DNA of 64,000 nucleotides, from the NCBI RefSeq assembly GCF_901482695.1, contig NZ_LR590484.1, forward strand, positions 620,001-684,000. The letters run 5' to 3'. This DNA is from Sphingobacterium thalpophilum (lineage in GTDB: Bacteria > Bacteroidota > Bacteroidia > Sphingobacteriales > Sphingobacteriaceae). The number at the start of each line of letters is the position of its first letter. Position 1 is the first letter of the stretch. The position numbers were made by a program, and so were the translations under genes. The notes beneath the pieces are model-generated. The model ran no database searches and was not told where the DNA came from. It saw only the letters and a list, made by a program, of their open reading frames with translations. This document shows positions 28,250-36,288 of the stretch, in pieces.

Positions 28250-28409
28250 AAGTCAACATTTTTCACTGGCCTACCATCAAAAACTAAGCCACCGCTATGA
28301 TTATAATACAAATGTAACAAAGGATTTCCAATGATATTGTACGCTCTAATTTTAATTTCGGAAAAAATGCGCTAAATTAGCCCCCTGAATATTTTCATAA
28401 AATAGATAT

Positions 28410-29363
28410 ATGAAAACTACGTTTGATTTTGAAAAGCCGATTGCAGATTTGCAATTGCAAATTGAAAAGGTGACACAAGTTGCCGAGAAAACTCAGGTAG
28501 ACATGAGTGCGACTATTCGTGAGCTTGAGGAAAAACTTGCTTCTACGGAAAAAGAAATATATAGCAATTTAACTGGATGGCAGAATGTGCAAATGTCACG
28601 CCATCCGGACCGCCCCCAGACATACGACTATATCGAAGCCATCTGTGATGAATTTGTCGAACTGCATGGCGACAGGACGGTCAAAGACGATAAAGCTATT
28701 GTCGGGGGAATGGCTTCCATCGATGGTAATGCCGTCATGATTATTGGACACCAAAAAGGAAAAAACACCAAAGAGCGTCAGTACCATAATTTTGGAATGG
28801 CAAATCCGGAAGGTTATCGGAAAGCCCTACGTCTGATGAAGATGGCCGAGAAATTCAATAAACCGGTCATCACTCTTATTGACACCATGGGAGCTTATCC
28901 CGGACTGGAAGCTGAAGAACGTGGACAAGGTGAAGCTATCGCCCGCAACTTAATGGAGATGTCTGTACTTAAAGTTCCTATTATCTGTATTGTAATAGGC
29001 GAGGGCGCGTCCGGTGGTGCTCTGGGCATTGGTGTGGGTAACCGTGTCTATATGATGGAGCACACGTGGTATTCGGTTATTTCACCTGAATCATGCTCTT
29101 CCATCCTTTGGCGCAGTTGGGATCATAAGGAAAAAGCTGCAGAGGCACTGAAGTTGACTGCTCATGACATGTTGGGGAATGGATTGATCGATGGGATTAT
29201 TCCTGAACCGCTAGGTGGCGCACATCAGGATCCTGCAAAAGCTGCAAGCAATTTAAAAGAACAGTTGTTAAGAGACTTGGCAGAGCTGACCGCTAAAGAT
29301 AGCGACACCCTTATCAAAGAGCGGATCGACAAGTTCAGCAATATGGGTGTTGTGACAGAATAA
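28410..29363 (+). CDS. accA: Acetyl-CoA carboxylase carboxyltransferase subunit alpha
   Basis: 317 residues, the standard AccA length. An N-terminal helical part (residues 1-50) precedes the crotonase-fold core: [38 protein letters not shown], the oxyanion-hole region [32 protein letters not shown] and SILWR. With AccD it transfers CO2 from carboxybiotin to acetyl-CoA, making malonyl-CoA for fatty acids. accD is not in the window. Monocistronic, followed by a strong terminator. Confidence 0.96.
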   Translation: MKTTFDFEKPIADLQLQIEKVTQVAEKTQVDMSATIRELEEKLASTEKEIYSNLTGWQNVQMSRHPDRPQTYDYIEAICDEFVELHGDRTVKDDKAIVGGMASIDGNAVMIIGHQKGKNTKERQYHNFGMANPEGYRKALRLMKMAEKFNKPVITLIDTMGAYPGLEAEERGQGEAIARNLMEMSVLKVPIICIVIGEGASGGALGIGVGNRVYMMEHTWYSVISPESCSSILWRSWDHKEKAAEALKLTAHDMLGNGLIDGIIPEPLGGAHQDPAKAASNLKEQLLRDLAELTAKDSDTLIKERIDKFSNMGVVTE

Positions 29364-29391
29364 GATTTTTCTCGACGCTAAAGATATTGAG

Positions 29392-29420
29392 AAAGCCGGC
29401 ATTACCTCGCCGGCTTTTTT
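29392..29420 (+). terminator. Terminator after accA
   Basis: AAAGCCGGC (29392-29400) pairs perfectly with GCCGGCTTT (29409-29417) across an 8-base loop, followed by TTT. Confidence 0.85.
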
Positions 29421-29571
29421 CGTATGATTGGAATAGTCCCAAAACAAACCTGCTCTGAATTGCCTAGAGATAATGTCGATGTGGTTTCCCCGATGACGAT
29501 CCATCGCAATAAAGAATAACCAAGTAATTTTTAACCTGTTACAAATTATATCTGCAAAAAGACCAAAAACA

Positions 29572-29603
29572 TTTGGAAGCAACGACAACTTTTCATACCT
29601 TTG
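29572..29603 (+). promoter_or_regulatory. Promoter of tRNA-Lys
   Basis: TTTG (29572-29575), 20 bases, TACCTTTG (29596-29603), with the tRNA starting 22 bases later. Confidence 0.7.
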
Positions 29604-29625
29604 CATCACTTTCAAAAACGGAAAG

Positions 29626-29698
29626 GATTCCGTAGCTCAGCTGGTAGAGCAATACACTTTTAATGTATGGGTCCTGGGTTCGAGTCCCAGCGGGATCA
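29626..29698 (+). tRNA. tRNA-Lys (anticodon TTT)
   Basis: A 73-base cloverleaf: acceptor GATTCCG with CGGGATC, D-arm GCTC/GAGC, anticodon loop CTTTTAA inside ATACA/TGTAT, and T-arm CTGGG-TTCGAGT-CCCAG. CCA is not encoded. A decayed, apparently foreign stretch begins directly downstream. Confidence 0.95.
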
Positions 29699-29700
29699 CA

Positions 29701-29726
29701 AAGAGCGTGCTAAGGCACGCTTTTTT
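29701..29726 (+). terminator. Terminator of tRNA-Lys
   Basis: GCGTGC (29705-29710) pairs with GCACGC (29715-29720) across TAAG, extended by A-T pairs and a run of six T. Confidence 0.8.
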
Positions 29727-29737
29727 CGTTTAAATCA

Positions 29738-30084
29738 TTAAAACCCATAATGCTCCAGATACTTATCCCTGAACATAAATGCCTCTGATGTTTCATCTAT
29801 AACGAAATTCACCATCCGCTTTTCCACTCCTCCGTTATCACTACTATACTGCTGTGCATCGAAGGATGCCGGGAACGGAAATTGATTGATAGTATCAATG
29901 TCCATTGTGATTTAATGCTGTCAAGCTCCGCCCTGGTAATCTTTTTAAAGGTTTCTACCAAATAGGAACCAAACATATCGTACACCAAATTTGCGTATTC
30001 TAATGGTGTTATAAGTTCATTGAACCTGTTAGAATAGCCTAAATGGAAACTTCTTTGGTCGTTATGCCATTCAGCTTTTTGTCT
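29738..30084 (-). pseudogene. Decayed coding remnant behind tRNA-Lys
   Basis: Two overlapping minus-strand frames look protein-like but broken. Frame A (29809-30084) is open for 91 codons after a stop, with no start at its upstream end, and includes FNELITPLEYANLVYDMFGS. Frame B (29738-29905) gives a 55-residue ATG-started frame containing PFPASFDAQQYSSDNG and DKYLEHYGF. They overlap by 97 bases; a single frameshift near 29900 would join them. I do not recognise the protein. The position next to a tRNA 3' end suggests debris of an integrated element. Frame B could also be an intact small gene. Confidence 0.35.
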
Positions 30085-30711
30085 TTAAAAGCTGGGCAAA
30101 ATTTTTTAGGTGTCAATACGTTTGCCCAAATAAAATCGAAAACTAAATTTGCAATCCGCCGTCCACCCTTGGTCTTTTGAAATTTTTAGGATGAAAAGCA
30201 CTAATTTTAACAATTAAAAATTTTCAGATTTGCTTGGTTAACTACTAATGCGCTATTATCTTGTAGCATAGTTAACGACTTAACTAAAATAGTTCATTTA
30301 AAATCATTTGATGTGGTGTCCTTTATGGTGTCCATTGCTTTAAGTATAAATAAAAAAAACTGAATATCAGATCATTGTAAAAATATATTGATGATCCCCG
30401 CGGACCACAAAAAAAGGCTGATCAAATGATTAACCTTTTTTGTTTCTTTTTTTATTATTGACCATGAAGAACCATACAGCGATTTTTATAGCCACCCGCA
30501 CTCGCCGGCGCATAAATTCATCCGACCCAAGACATAATGCCCCATTTAAGTGGAATGGGCATCTAAAATCAGCCATGTTAAAAAACCTATGCTCTACTAA
30601 ACTGTTAATTAGGATGGGCACAAAGTCTAACTGTACTGCAAAAAATATTTCTATCACAGAAAGCTACAAGTAATCAGTATTTGTACAATATTTGTTAAAA
30701 AAATCAATGAC
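30085..30711. other. Gene-poor AT-rich stretch, part of the tRNA-Lys islet
   Basis: No convincing gene. It contains the direct repeat TGGTGTCC at 30314-30321 and 30326-30333, an inverted GGGCAAA/TTTGCCC pair (30094-30100, 30121-30127), a short tRNA-tail-like string near 30394-30410 and a hairpin at 30409-30441. Opposed frames of 75-77 codons at 30430-30673 have no recognisable features and are not called. Confidence 0.4.
30409..30441. terminator. Terminator-like hairpin
   Basis: A 15-bp stem with one mismatch and one G-T pair, flanked by A7 and T6 runs, so usable from both strands. No intact gene adjoins it. Confidence 0.5.
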
Positions 30712-31167
30712 ATGGAAAAGCTAACTGCCAAAGCCAGTATTCAGATTCAAAAACCTATTCACGAAGTTTTTGAAGCAATTGTCGACCCCAATAAAATGAG
30801 TCACTATTTTATTAAAGGTTCCACGGGACGTCTTGAGACGGGAAAGACTATTGATTGGACCTTTCCCGAATTCGCAGAGAGTTTCCCAGTAACGGGGAAG
30901 ACCATCGAGGCTGATTCTTATATTTCGTTTGACTGGAGCGGGGGCACTGCTGGCCAGTTGGTCGAAATCCACTTGTCTACTTATGGCGATAGCGCAACGG
31001 TTGTCAAAATTACGGAACATGAAATGAACAATGACAAGGACGGTATTTTGATCATGATGCGGCAGACGGAAGGCTGGGCAAATTTTCTGGCTTGTCTTAA
31101 AGCCTATCTAGAATACGGTATTAATCTAAGGACCGCTGCCTTCGATTTTATGTTTCAACAACCGTAA
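30712..31167 (+). CDS. SRPBCC-fold protein (AHSA1/activator of Hsp90 ATPase homologue)
   Basis: 151 residues. The start KASIQIQKPIHEVFEAIVDPNKMSHYF is the usual opening of SRPBCC/AHSA1 proteins, and the C-terminal GWANFLACLKAYLEYGINL is the long ligand-covering helix. It should fold as a helix-grip lipid- or small-ligand-binding protein in the cytosol; no enzymatic residues are evident. First of three same-strand genes (AHSA1, DUF1801/OmdA, double VOC) whose families are often neighbours in other genomes. Ligand unknown. Confidence 0.85.
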   Translation: MEKLTAKASIQIQKPIHEVFEAIVDPNKMSHYFIKGSTGRLETGKTIDWTFPEFAESFPVTGKTIEADSYISFDWSGGTAGQLVEIHLSTYGDSATVVKITEHEMNNDKDGILIMMRQTEGWANFLACLKAYLEYGINLRTAAFDFMFQQP

Positions 31168-31330
31168 AAACAGAATTTAATATAGCCTGCAAAGACGATA
31201 AATGACAACAAACAAAGGGGCTTATACAGAATATTGTATCGACGACTCTATAGTTACAATAGCTAGCTCAGGACAAAAGCAGATAGCATCAGGTAGATCA
31301 GTCTGAAGCATCAAAAACTAGAAGCAGATT

Positions 31331-32260
31331 ATGGCAAATAGCATTTCGACAATTGACGAATATATCAATCAATTCGAAGGTGAGAAGAAAAATTACCTTA
31401 TAAAGATCCGACGGCTTCTTGCCGAGGTGGTACCTGATTCGGCAACAGAGACCATCTCTTATCAGATGCCCACATTTCGATTTCATGGTAATCTGATCCA
31501 TTTTGCAATGAATAAACAGCATCTCGGCCTGTATCCGGGTCCGGAGGCTATTGCACATTTTGCGGAGCAGTTAAAAGCATTCAAAACGTCTAAAGGCGCC
31601 ATACAGATTCCAATAGATCAGCCTGTTCCCGAAACTATTATCCGGGCTATTGTAGCGTTCAATGTTGAAAAGTTAAACAATAAGCAGGGACCAAATTGGC
31701 ACAAAAGCCGTGGGGAATGGCAGGATGCAGAAGAACTGATGCAGCAGATCATACAAAAGATGCCCTTGAAAAAAGAGTTTAAATGGGGCAGCTCCGTCTA
31801 TACGTATAAGGGAAAGAACGTTATTGGCTGGGGTGGCTTCAAACATTTCTTTTCCCTGTGGTTTTATAACGGCGTTTTTCTGATGGACAAAGAACAGGTG
31901 CTGATCAATGCGTCGGAGGGGAAAACCAAAGCACTCCGGCAATGGCGTTTTAAAGACGTAAGCCAAATGGACAGTGCCAAAATCGAAAACTATATCCTGG
32001 AATCCATTCAGACGATTGAACAAGGTAAAGAGCTTAAACCAGTCAAGACCCCTGTAAAAGCACCTTCGGGGATATTGCTAGACATGTTAGAAGCTGATTC
32101 CGAACTGTATCAACAGTTTAAAGCACTCAGCCCCGGGAGGCAAAAAGAGTATATCGAGTATATCGATGATGCTAAACAGCAAAAAACCAAACTATCCCGG
32201 CTAGAAAAAATAAAACCACTGATCCTTGCCAATAAAGGGCTGAATGATAAATATAGATAA
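31331..32260 (+). CDS. DUF1801-DUF1801-OmdA fusion protein
   Basis: 309 residues with three parts. Residues about 1-113 form a DUF1801/YdhG-like domain (IDEYINQFEGEKKNYLIKIRRLLAEVVPDSATETISYQMPTF). Residues about 128-225 form a second DUF1801 domain (LMQQIIQKMPLKKEFKWGSSVYTYKGKNVIGWGGFKHFFSLWFYNGVFL). Residues about 245-309 match the short OmdA/YdeI C-terminal domain (LEADSELYQQFKALSPGRQKEYIEYIDDAKQQKTKLSRLEKI). DUF1801 structures resemble frataxin; the function is unproven. The double DUF1801 arrangement is less common than the YdeI two-domain form. Cytosolic, second in the three-gene set, 24 bases before the VOC gene. Confidence 0.8.
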   Translation: MANSISTIDEYINQFEGEKKNYLIKIRRLLAEVVPDSATETISYQMPTFRFHGNLIHFAMNKQHLGLYPGPEAIAHFAEQLKAFKTSKGAIQIPIDQPVPETIIRAIVAFNVEKLNNKQGPNWHKSRGEWQDAEELMQQIIQKMPLKKEFKWGSSVYTYKGKNVIGWGGFKHFFSLWFYNGVFLMDKEQVLINASEGKTKALRQWRFKDVSQMDSAKIENYILESIQTIEQGKELKPVKTPVKAPSGILLDMLEADSELYQQFKALSPGRQKEYIEYIDDAKQQKTKLSRLEKIKPLILANKGLNDKYR

Positions 32261-32284
32261 TGAGATTTTCTAAAAATAGCTTTC

Positions 32285-33106
32285 ATGAAAAATTCAATTA
32301 TTCCCTCTATCTGGTTTGACCAAAATGCCCAAGAGGCTTTTGATTTATACTGTCAGGTTTTCCCGAACAGCCACTGCCAAAGCACCTCTTCTATCGTGGT
32401 TGAAGCCGAATTAAACGGTATCCGGTTTATCGGTATCAACGGCGGCCCGATGTTTAAAGCTAATCCCTCGATCTCCTTTATGGTGATCTGCGAATCAAAA
32501 GAAGAAATAGACCGTGTCTGGGCTGCTTTTTCCCGAGATGGCCATATTCTGATGCCGCTCGACAGTTACCCTTGGAGTTCATACTATGGCTGGTTAGCAG
32601 ACAAGTATGGTGTTAACTGGCAACTCTATCAAGGTAAACTGAGCGATACGAACCAACAGGCGATTGTCCCTACACTGATGTATTGCGGTGCTCACCAAGG
32701 TAAATGCGAAGCCGCGCTCCATTTTTTTGAAGATCTATTTAAGGATTTTCAGAGCAACGGTATCTTACGCTACCCTGAAGGAGAATTTAAAGGCTCGGTC
32801 CAGCATACTCAATTCGTTGTCAATGGCTTCACGCTTATGGCGATGGATAGTGGGGTCAAGCAGGACTTTACCTTTACGGAAGGCGTTTCGATGACCATCC
32901 TCTGTAAGGATCAGGAGGAAATAGATTATTATTGGGACAAAATCACACAGCAGGGAAACGAAAGTCGCTGTGGATGGTGCAAAGACCAGTTTGGTGTAAG
33001 CTGGCAAATTGTACCAGAACAGATCGCAGATTATCTTCAGCAACCCGGAGCCGTTGAAGCATTAATGAAAATGAACAAGATTCTGATCAAAGACCTTTTG
33101 AAATGA
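32285..33106 (+). CDS. Tandem VOC-fold protein (PhnB/3-demethylubiquinone methyltransferase-like)
   Basis: 273 residues made of two homologous halves, each a PF06983-type glyoxalase fold. The first half (about 3-118) contains PSIWFDQNAQEAFDLYCQVF and closes with WLADKYGVNWQLY. The second (about 127-250) contains PTLMYCGAHQGKCEAALHFFEDLF and closes with WCKDQFGVSWQIVP. Most relatives have one such domain. Despite the old family name these are not methyltransferases; the substrate is unknown. It starts 24 bases after the DUF1801 fusion, so they are probably cotranscribed. Confidence 0.85.
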   Translation: MKNSIIPSIWFDQNAQEAFDLYCQVFPNSHCQSTSSIVVEAELNGIRFIGINGGPMFKANPSISFMVICESKEEIDRVWAAFSRDGHILMPLDSYPWSSYYGWLADKYGVNWQLYQGKLSDTNQQAIVPTLMYCGAHQGKCEAALHFFEDLFKDFQSNGILRYPEGEFKGSVQHTQFVVNGFTLMAMDSGVKQDFTFTEGVSMTILCKDQEEIDYYWDKITQQGNESRCGWCKDQFGVSWQIVPEQIADYLQQPGAVEALMKMNKILIKDLLK

Positions 33107-33209
33107 TCCAATTTAGAGGTGAGGTCGGTCCGTCTAACAACGATATCCTTGTCGCACATGCGCAAAGAAACCGTTCACCTCTTTGCTCATGTGCACGATC
33201 GTGATCTTT

Positions 33210-33629
33210 CTAAGCGTTGACCTGCAGGGCCACCGCGTATAATTTCATCTGCTTGATCATAGACAGCAGTCCGTTTGCACGTGTCGGTGATAAATGTTCT
33301 TTTAAACCGATCTGGTCAACAAAGTATAGCTCAGCCTCCACAATTTCTTTGGCCGTATGCCCTGACAGCACTTTTACCATAAGGCTCACAAGCCCTTTTG
33401 TAATAATAGCATCGCTATCCGCAGTGAAATATACTTTGCCATCTTTCATTTCAGGATATAACCACACCTTGGATTGGCATCCTTTGATAATATATTCATC
33501 TGTCTTATATTGTTCATCAATCAAAGGGACTTCTTTACCCAGCTGGATGATGTATTCATATTTTTCCATCCAGTCGGTGTAGAAAGCAAAATCTTCAATT
33601 AACTCATCTTGTATCTCATTAATAGTCAT
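33210..33629 (-). CDS. sufE: SufE family sulfur acceptor
   Basis: 139 residues. Cys51 in IIKGCQSKVWLYPE is the conserved sulfur-accepting cysteine. The helical C-terminus (HLSPTRANGLLSMIKQMKLYA) is standard. It takes persulfide sulfur from SufS and passes it to the Fe-S scaffold. It starts 11 bases after sufS, and the two form an operon. sufBCD are not in the window, so the system is split or continues elsewhere. Confidence 0.93.
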   Translation of the reverse strand: MTINEIQDELIEDFAFYTDWMEKYEYIIQLGKEVPLIDEQYKTDEYIIKGCQSKVWLYPEMKDGKVYFTADSDAIITKGLVSLMVKVLSGHTAKEIVEAELYFVDQIGLKEHLSPTRANGLLSMIKQMKLYAVALQVNA

Positions 33630-33640
33630 AACTACTTTTA

Positions 33641-34864
33641 TTAAACTAACATATTTACGGCACGCTGAATGCCTGCTATCAAAATATCTATATCTTCTTT
33701 CGTATTATAAAGGGCCAAAGAAACCCGGATTGTTCCCGGAATGCCAAAGCGGTCCATTACCGGCTGTGCGCAGTGGTGACCAGTGCGTACAGCAATACCC
33801 AGTTTATCCAAAATTACCCCAACGTCATAGGGATGGGTGCCCTCTATGATAAAGGAGATCACCGAACATTTTTGATCTGCGGTACCTATAAAACGTATAC
33901 CCGGAATCTGGCTTAATTTTTCTTGTGTGTAGACCAGCAGATCGTGTTCATAGGCCTCGATATGTGCTAAACCAATCGAGCTGATATAATCGATGGCTTC
34001 ATTCAGACATATGCCCGCTTCGATATTGGGGGTACCGGCTTCAAATTTAAAAGGAAGTTCGTTGTAAGTCGTTTTTTCAAAAGTGACATCTTTAATCATA
34101 TCACCTCCGCCCTGATAGGGAGGCATGGCATTCAGCAGTTCCTCTTTGCCGTACAATACTCCGACTCCTGTAGGTCCGTACATTTTATGTCCCGAAAATG
34201 CCAAAAAGTCCACGTCCAGATCCTGCACATCCACCTGGATATGCTGTATAGCCTGAGCTGCATCCACCAGTACGACCGCTCCATGTGCGTGGGCGATCGA
34301 AATCATCTCTTTGACAGGATTAATGGTACCTAATGCGTTAGAAACATAGGTTACCGCCACAAGCTTGGTCCGTTCGTTAAACAGTCCACGATAGGCATCC
34401 ATATCCAATTCGCCCTTATCATTCATCGGGATAACACGGATCTTGCAACCTTTTTCATCACAGAGCATCTGCCAAGGTACGATATTGGAATGGTGTTCCA
34501 TGGCGGAAAGGATAATTTCTTCGCCTTCTTGGATAAAAGCTCTGCCATAACAAGTTGCCACCAGATTGATACTATCTGTGGTGCCTTTGGTAATGATCAC
34601 CTGTCTGTCCTCCGGCGCATTGATGAAAAACTGAATCTTCCTGCGGGTTACCTCAAAAGCATCTGTTGAAATCTGACTTAAATAATGAACCCCGCGATGC
34701 ACATTACTATTCATATCGCTATAATAATGCGCTATCGAATTGATAACGGATACAGGTTTCTGCGTCGTGGCACCATTGTCCAAGTAGACCAGGGGCTTAC
34801 CATTTACCTCTCTTTTTAAAATCGGGAAATCTGCACGTATTTTATCTATATTATATGTTTCCAA
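33641..34864 (-). CDS. sufS: Cysteine desulfurase SufS
   Basis: 407 residues, group II desulfurase length. Conserved elements: YLDNGATTQKP near 28, EHHSNIVPWQ near 123, PLP lysine Lys227 in FSGHKMYGPTG and the catalytic cysteine in RTGHHCAQP near 365. It removes sulfur from L-cysteine to give alanine and an enzyme persulfide handed to SufE, encoded just downstream. About 320 bases upstream lack a conserved gene. Confidence 0.95.
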   Translation of the reverse strand: METYNIDKIRADFPILKREVNGKPLVYLDNGATTQKPVSVINSIAHYYSDMNSNVHRGVHYLSQISTDAFEVTRRKIQFFINAPEDRQVIITKGTTDSINLVATCYGRAFIQEGEEIILSAMEHHSNIVPWQMLCDEKGCKIRVIPMNDKGELDMDAYRGLFNERTKLVAVTYVSNALGTINPVKEMISIAHAHGAVVLVDAAQAIQHIQVDVQDLDVDFLAFSGHKMYGPTGVGVLYGKEELLNAMPPYQGGGDMIKDVTFEKTTYNELPFKFEAGTPNIEAGICLNEAIDYISSIGLAHIEAYEHDLLVYTQEKLSQIPGIRFIGTADQKCSVISFIIEGTHPYDVGVILDKLGIAVRTGHHCAQPVMDRFGIPGTIRVSLALYNTKEDIDILIAGIQRAVNMLV

Positions 34865-35182
34865 AGCAGTCTAAATAATTTATACAAAGTTAATAGTATT
34901 TTATCGAATACAGGACCGGCAATCTGTTTTTTATGTCATTATCAAGTATTCCTTTCGCATTGTCCGTAAATATGCCCCAAATAACGCCACACACGTTTTT
35001 TTTCAGCATCACTTAATATCGATCTTTTGTCGATAAATATACTCTAATGCATGCTGTAACAGCTTTGTCATAAACACTGAACGCGTGCAATTATCCATAA
35101 AATACGCCATCTCCTGCGATTTTTCACAATTCTATTGTCCTTATATAATTTATTGACGCTATTTAGTTACCTTTGTATTAAT
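34865..35182. other. Intergenic region between sufS and the desaturase
   Basis: 318 bases. On the minus strand a 33-codon frame (35009-35110, starting MAYFMDNCTRSVF) and an overlapping frame containing LSDAEKKRVWRYLGHIYGQ look like a small frameshifted coding remnant that I do not recognise. The desaturase -7 box lies at 35168-35175. Confidence 0.3.
35168..35175 (+). promoter_or_regulatory. -7 promoter element of the desaturase gene
   Basis: TACCTTTG matches TAnnTTTG. No good -33 element is seen at the right distance. It ends 7 bases before the ATG, predicting a leader of only a few bases, and excludes a TTG start at 35135. Confidence 0.5.
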
Positions 35183-36178
35183 ATGCAAGAATTACCTCTA
35201 AATATACCCGAAGGGTCACGTAAAGAAGTGATGGCCTACTTGGAACCGTTCATGTTGAATGAGATGAGCGAATACCTGAAGCCTGTTGAAGAAATGTGGC
35301 AACCTGCTGATTTTCTTCCAGATGCTTCGAGGGATACGTTTTTTGAGGAAATAAGAGATTTACAGGAAAGTGCTAAGGAACTTCCATATGATTTAGTTGC
35401 AGTATTAATAGGTGACACGATAACAGAGGAGGCTCTGCCAACTTACGAGTCCTGGCTGACGATGGTTGAAGATGTTGACAAAAATGAACAGGGCGGTTGG
35501 ATGAAGTGGGTGCGTGCATGGACTGCAGAAGAAAACCGGCACGGCGACCTATTAAATAAATACCTTTATTTATCCGGAAGAATAGATATGCGTCAGTTCG
35601 AAATTTCTACGCAATATCTTATTCAGGATGGATTTGATATTGGTACAGGAGCAGATCCTTACCGCAATTTTATTTATACCTCTTTTCAGGAATTGGCGAC
35701 TAATGTGTCACACCGTCGAGTTGCTGGGCTTTCTAAGAAAAGTGGAGACAAGTTGCTAGCAAAGATGTGCGGTGTCATTGCTTCTGATGAAGCCCGTCAT
35801 GCCAAAGCCTATATGTCCTTCATATCGAAAGCAATAACAGTTGACCCAAGTGAAGTCATGATTGCATTTGAAGATATGATGCGCAAGAAAATCGTGATGC
35901 CAGCACAGTTTTTGAGGGAATCCGGTGAGCCTCAGGGAGAGGCATTTGCCCATTTTTCAGATGCTGCACAGCGACTCGGAGTCTATACAGCCCTCGATTA
36001 CGTGGATATCCTAAAAGAACTAAACAAGGAATGGAAAATTGATCAAGTGTCAGGCCTAAATGATAAAGGAGAGAAAGCGAGAGACTACCTTCTCAAACTG
36101 CCGGACCGCCTTACAAGGTTGGCTGATCGGATGAAGATTCCGGAGAAAGAATATAAATTCAAATGGATTTATGGCTAA
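35183..36178 (+). CDS. Acyl-ACP (stearoyl-ACP-type) desaturase
   Basis: 331 residues from the ATG at 35183. A frame extension to a TTG at 35135 would start upstream of the promoter box and is rejected. Di-iron ligands are visible: the two ExxH motifs EENRHG (Glu117, His120) and DEARHA, plus Glu82 or Glu83 in DTITEEALPTYE. This is the soluble plant-type desaturase family, which introduces a double bond into acyl-ACP using O2 and reduced ferredoxin. The role is probably membrane unsaturation. The stop codon lies inside a 21-bp terminator stem. Chain length and bond position cannot be predicted. Confidence 0.92.
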   Translation: MQELPLNIPEGSRKEVMAYLEPFMLNEMSEYLKPVEEMWQPADFLPDASRDTFFEEIRDLQESAKELPYDLVAVLIGDTITEEALPTYESWLTMVEDVDKNEQGGWMKWVRAWTAEENRHGDLLNKYLYLSGRIDMRQFEISTQYLIQDGFDIGTGADPYRNFIYTSFQELATNVSHRRVAGLSKKSGDKLLAKMCGVIASDEARHAKAYMSFISKAITVDPSEVMIAFEDMMRKKIVMPAQFLRESGEPQGEAFAHFSDAAQRLGVYTALDYVDILKELNKEWKIDQVSGLNDKGEKARDYLLKLPDRLTRLADRMKIPEKEYKFKWIYG

Positions 36179-36220
36179 ATAAAAAAAGCTTGATTTTAGT
36201 CAAGCTTTTTTTATTTAGCC
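36173..36220. terminator. Bidirectional terminator containing the desaturase stop codon
   Basis: A 21-bp perfect stem (36173-36193 with 36200-36220), a 6-base loop, and A7/T7 runs on the two sides. It serves the desaturase (+) and the convergent POT transporter (-). Confidence 0.85.
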
Positions 36221-36288
36221 ATTGTGAATATTCTTCCTTTCCGCAAGTATTCTATGTTGACCTTAATGGAATTTTGCGGAATGCTTCC

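Noticed and set aside
30314..30363. Short + strand frame reading like an integrase N-terminus (MVSIALSINKKN)
   Set aside because: Only about 12-16 codons before a stop; too short to support any family.
30385..30410. Attachment site or partial tRNA at the far end of the tRNA-Lys islet
   Set aside because: A string resembling a tRNA tail (CCCCGCGGACCACA) is present, but it has several mismatches to the tRNA-Lys 3' end and no T-arm precedes it.
30430..30673. Opposed 75- and 77-codon frames
   Set aside because: Neither has a recognisable domain, signal or start context, and they are mutual shadows in a decayed region.
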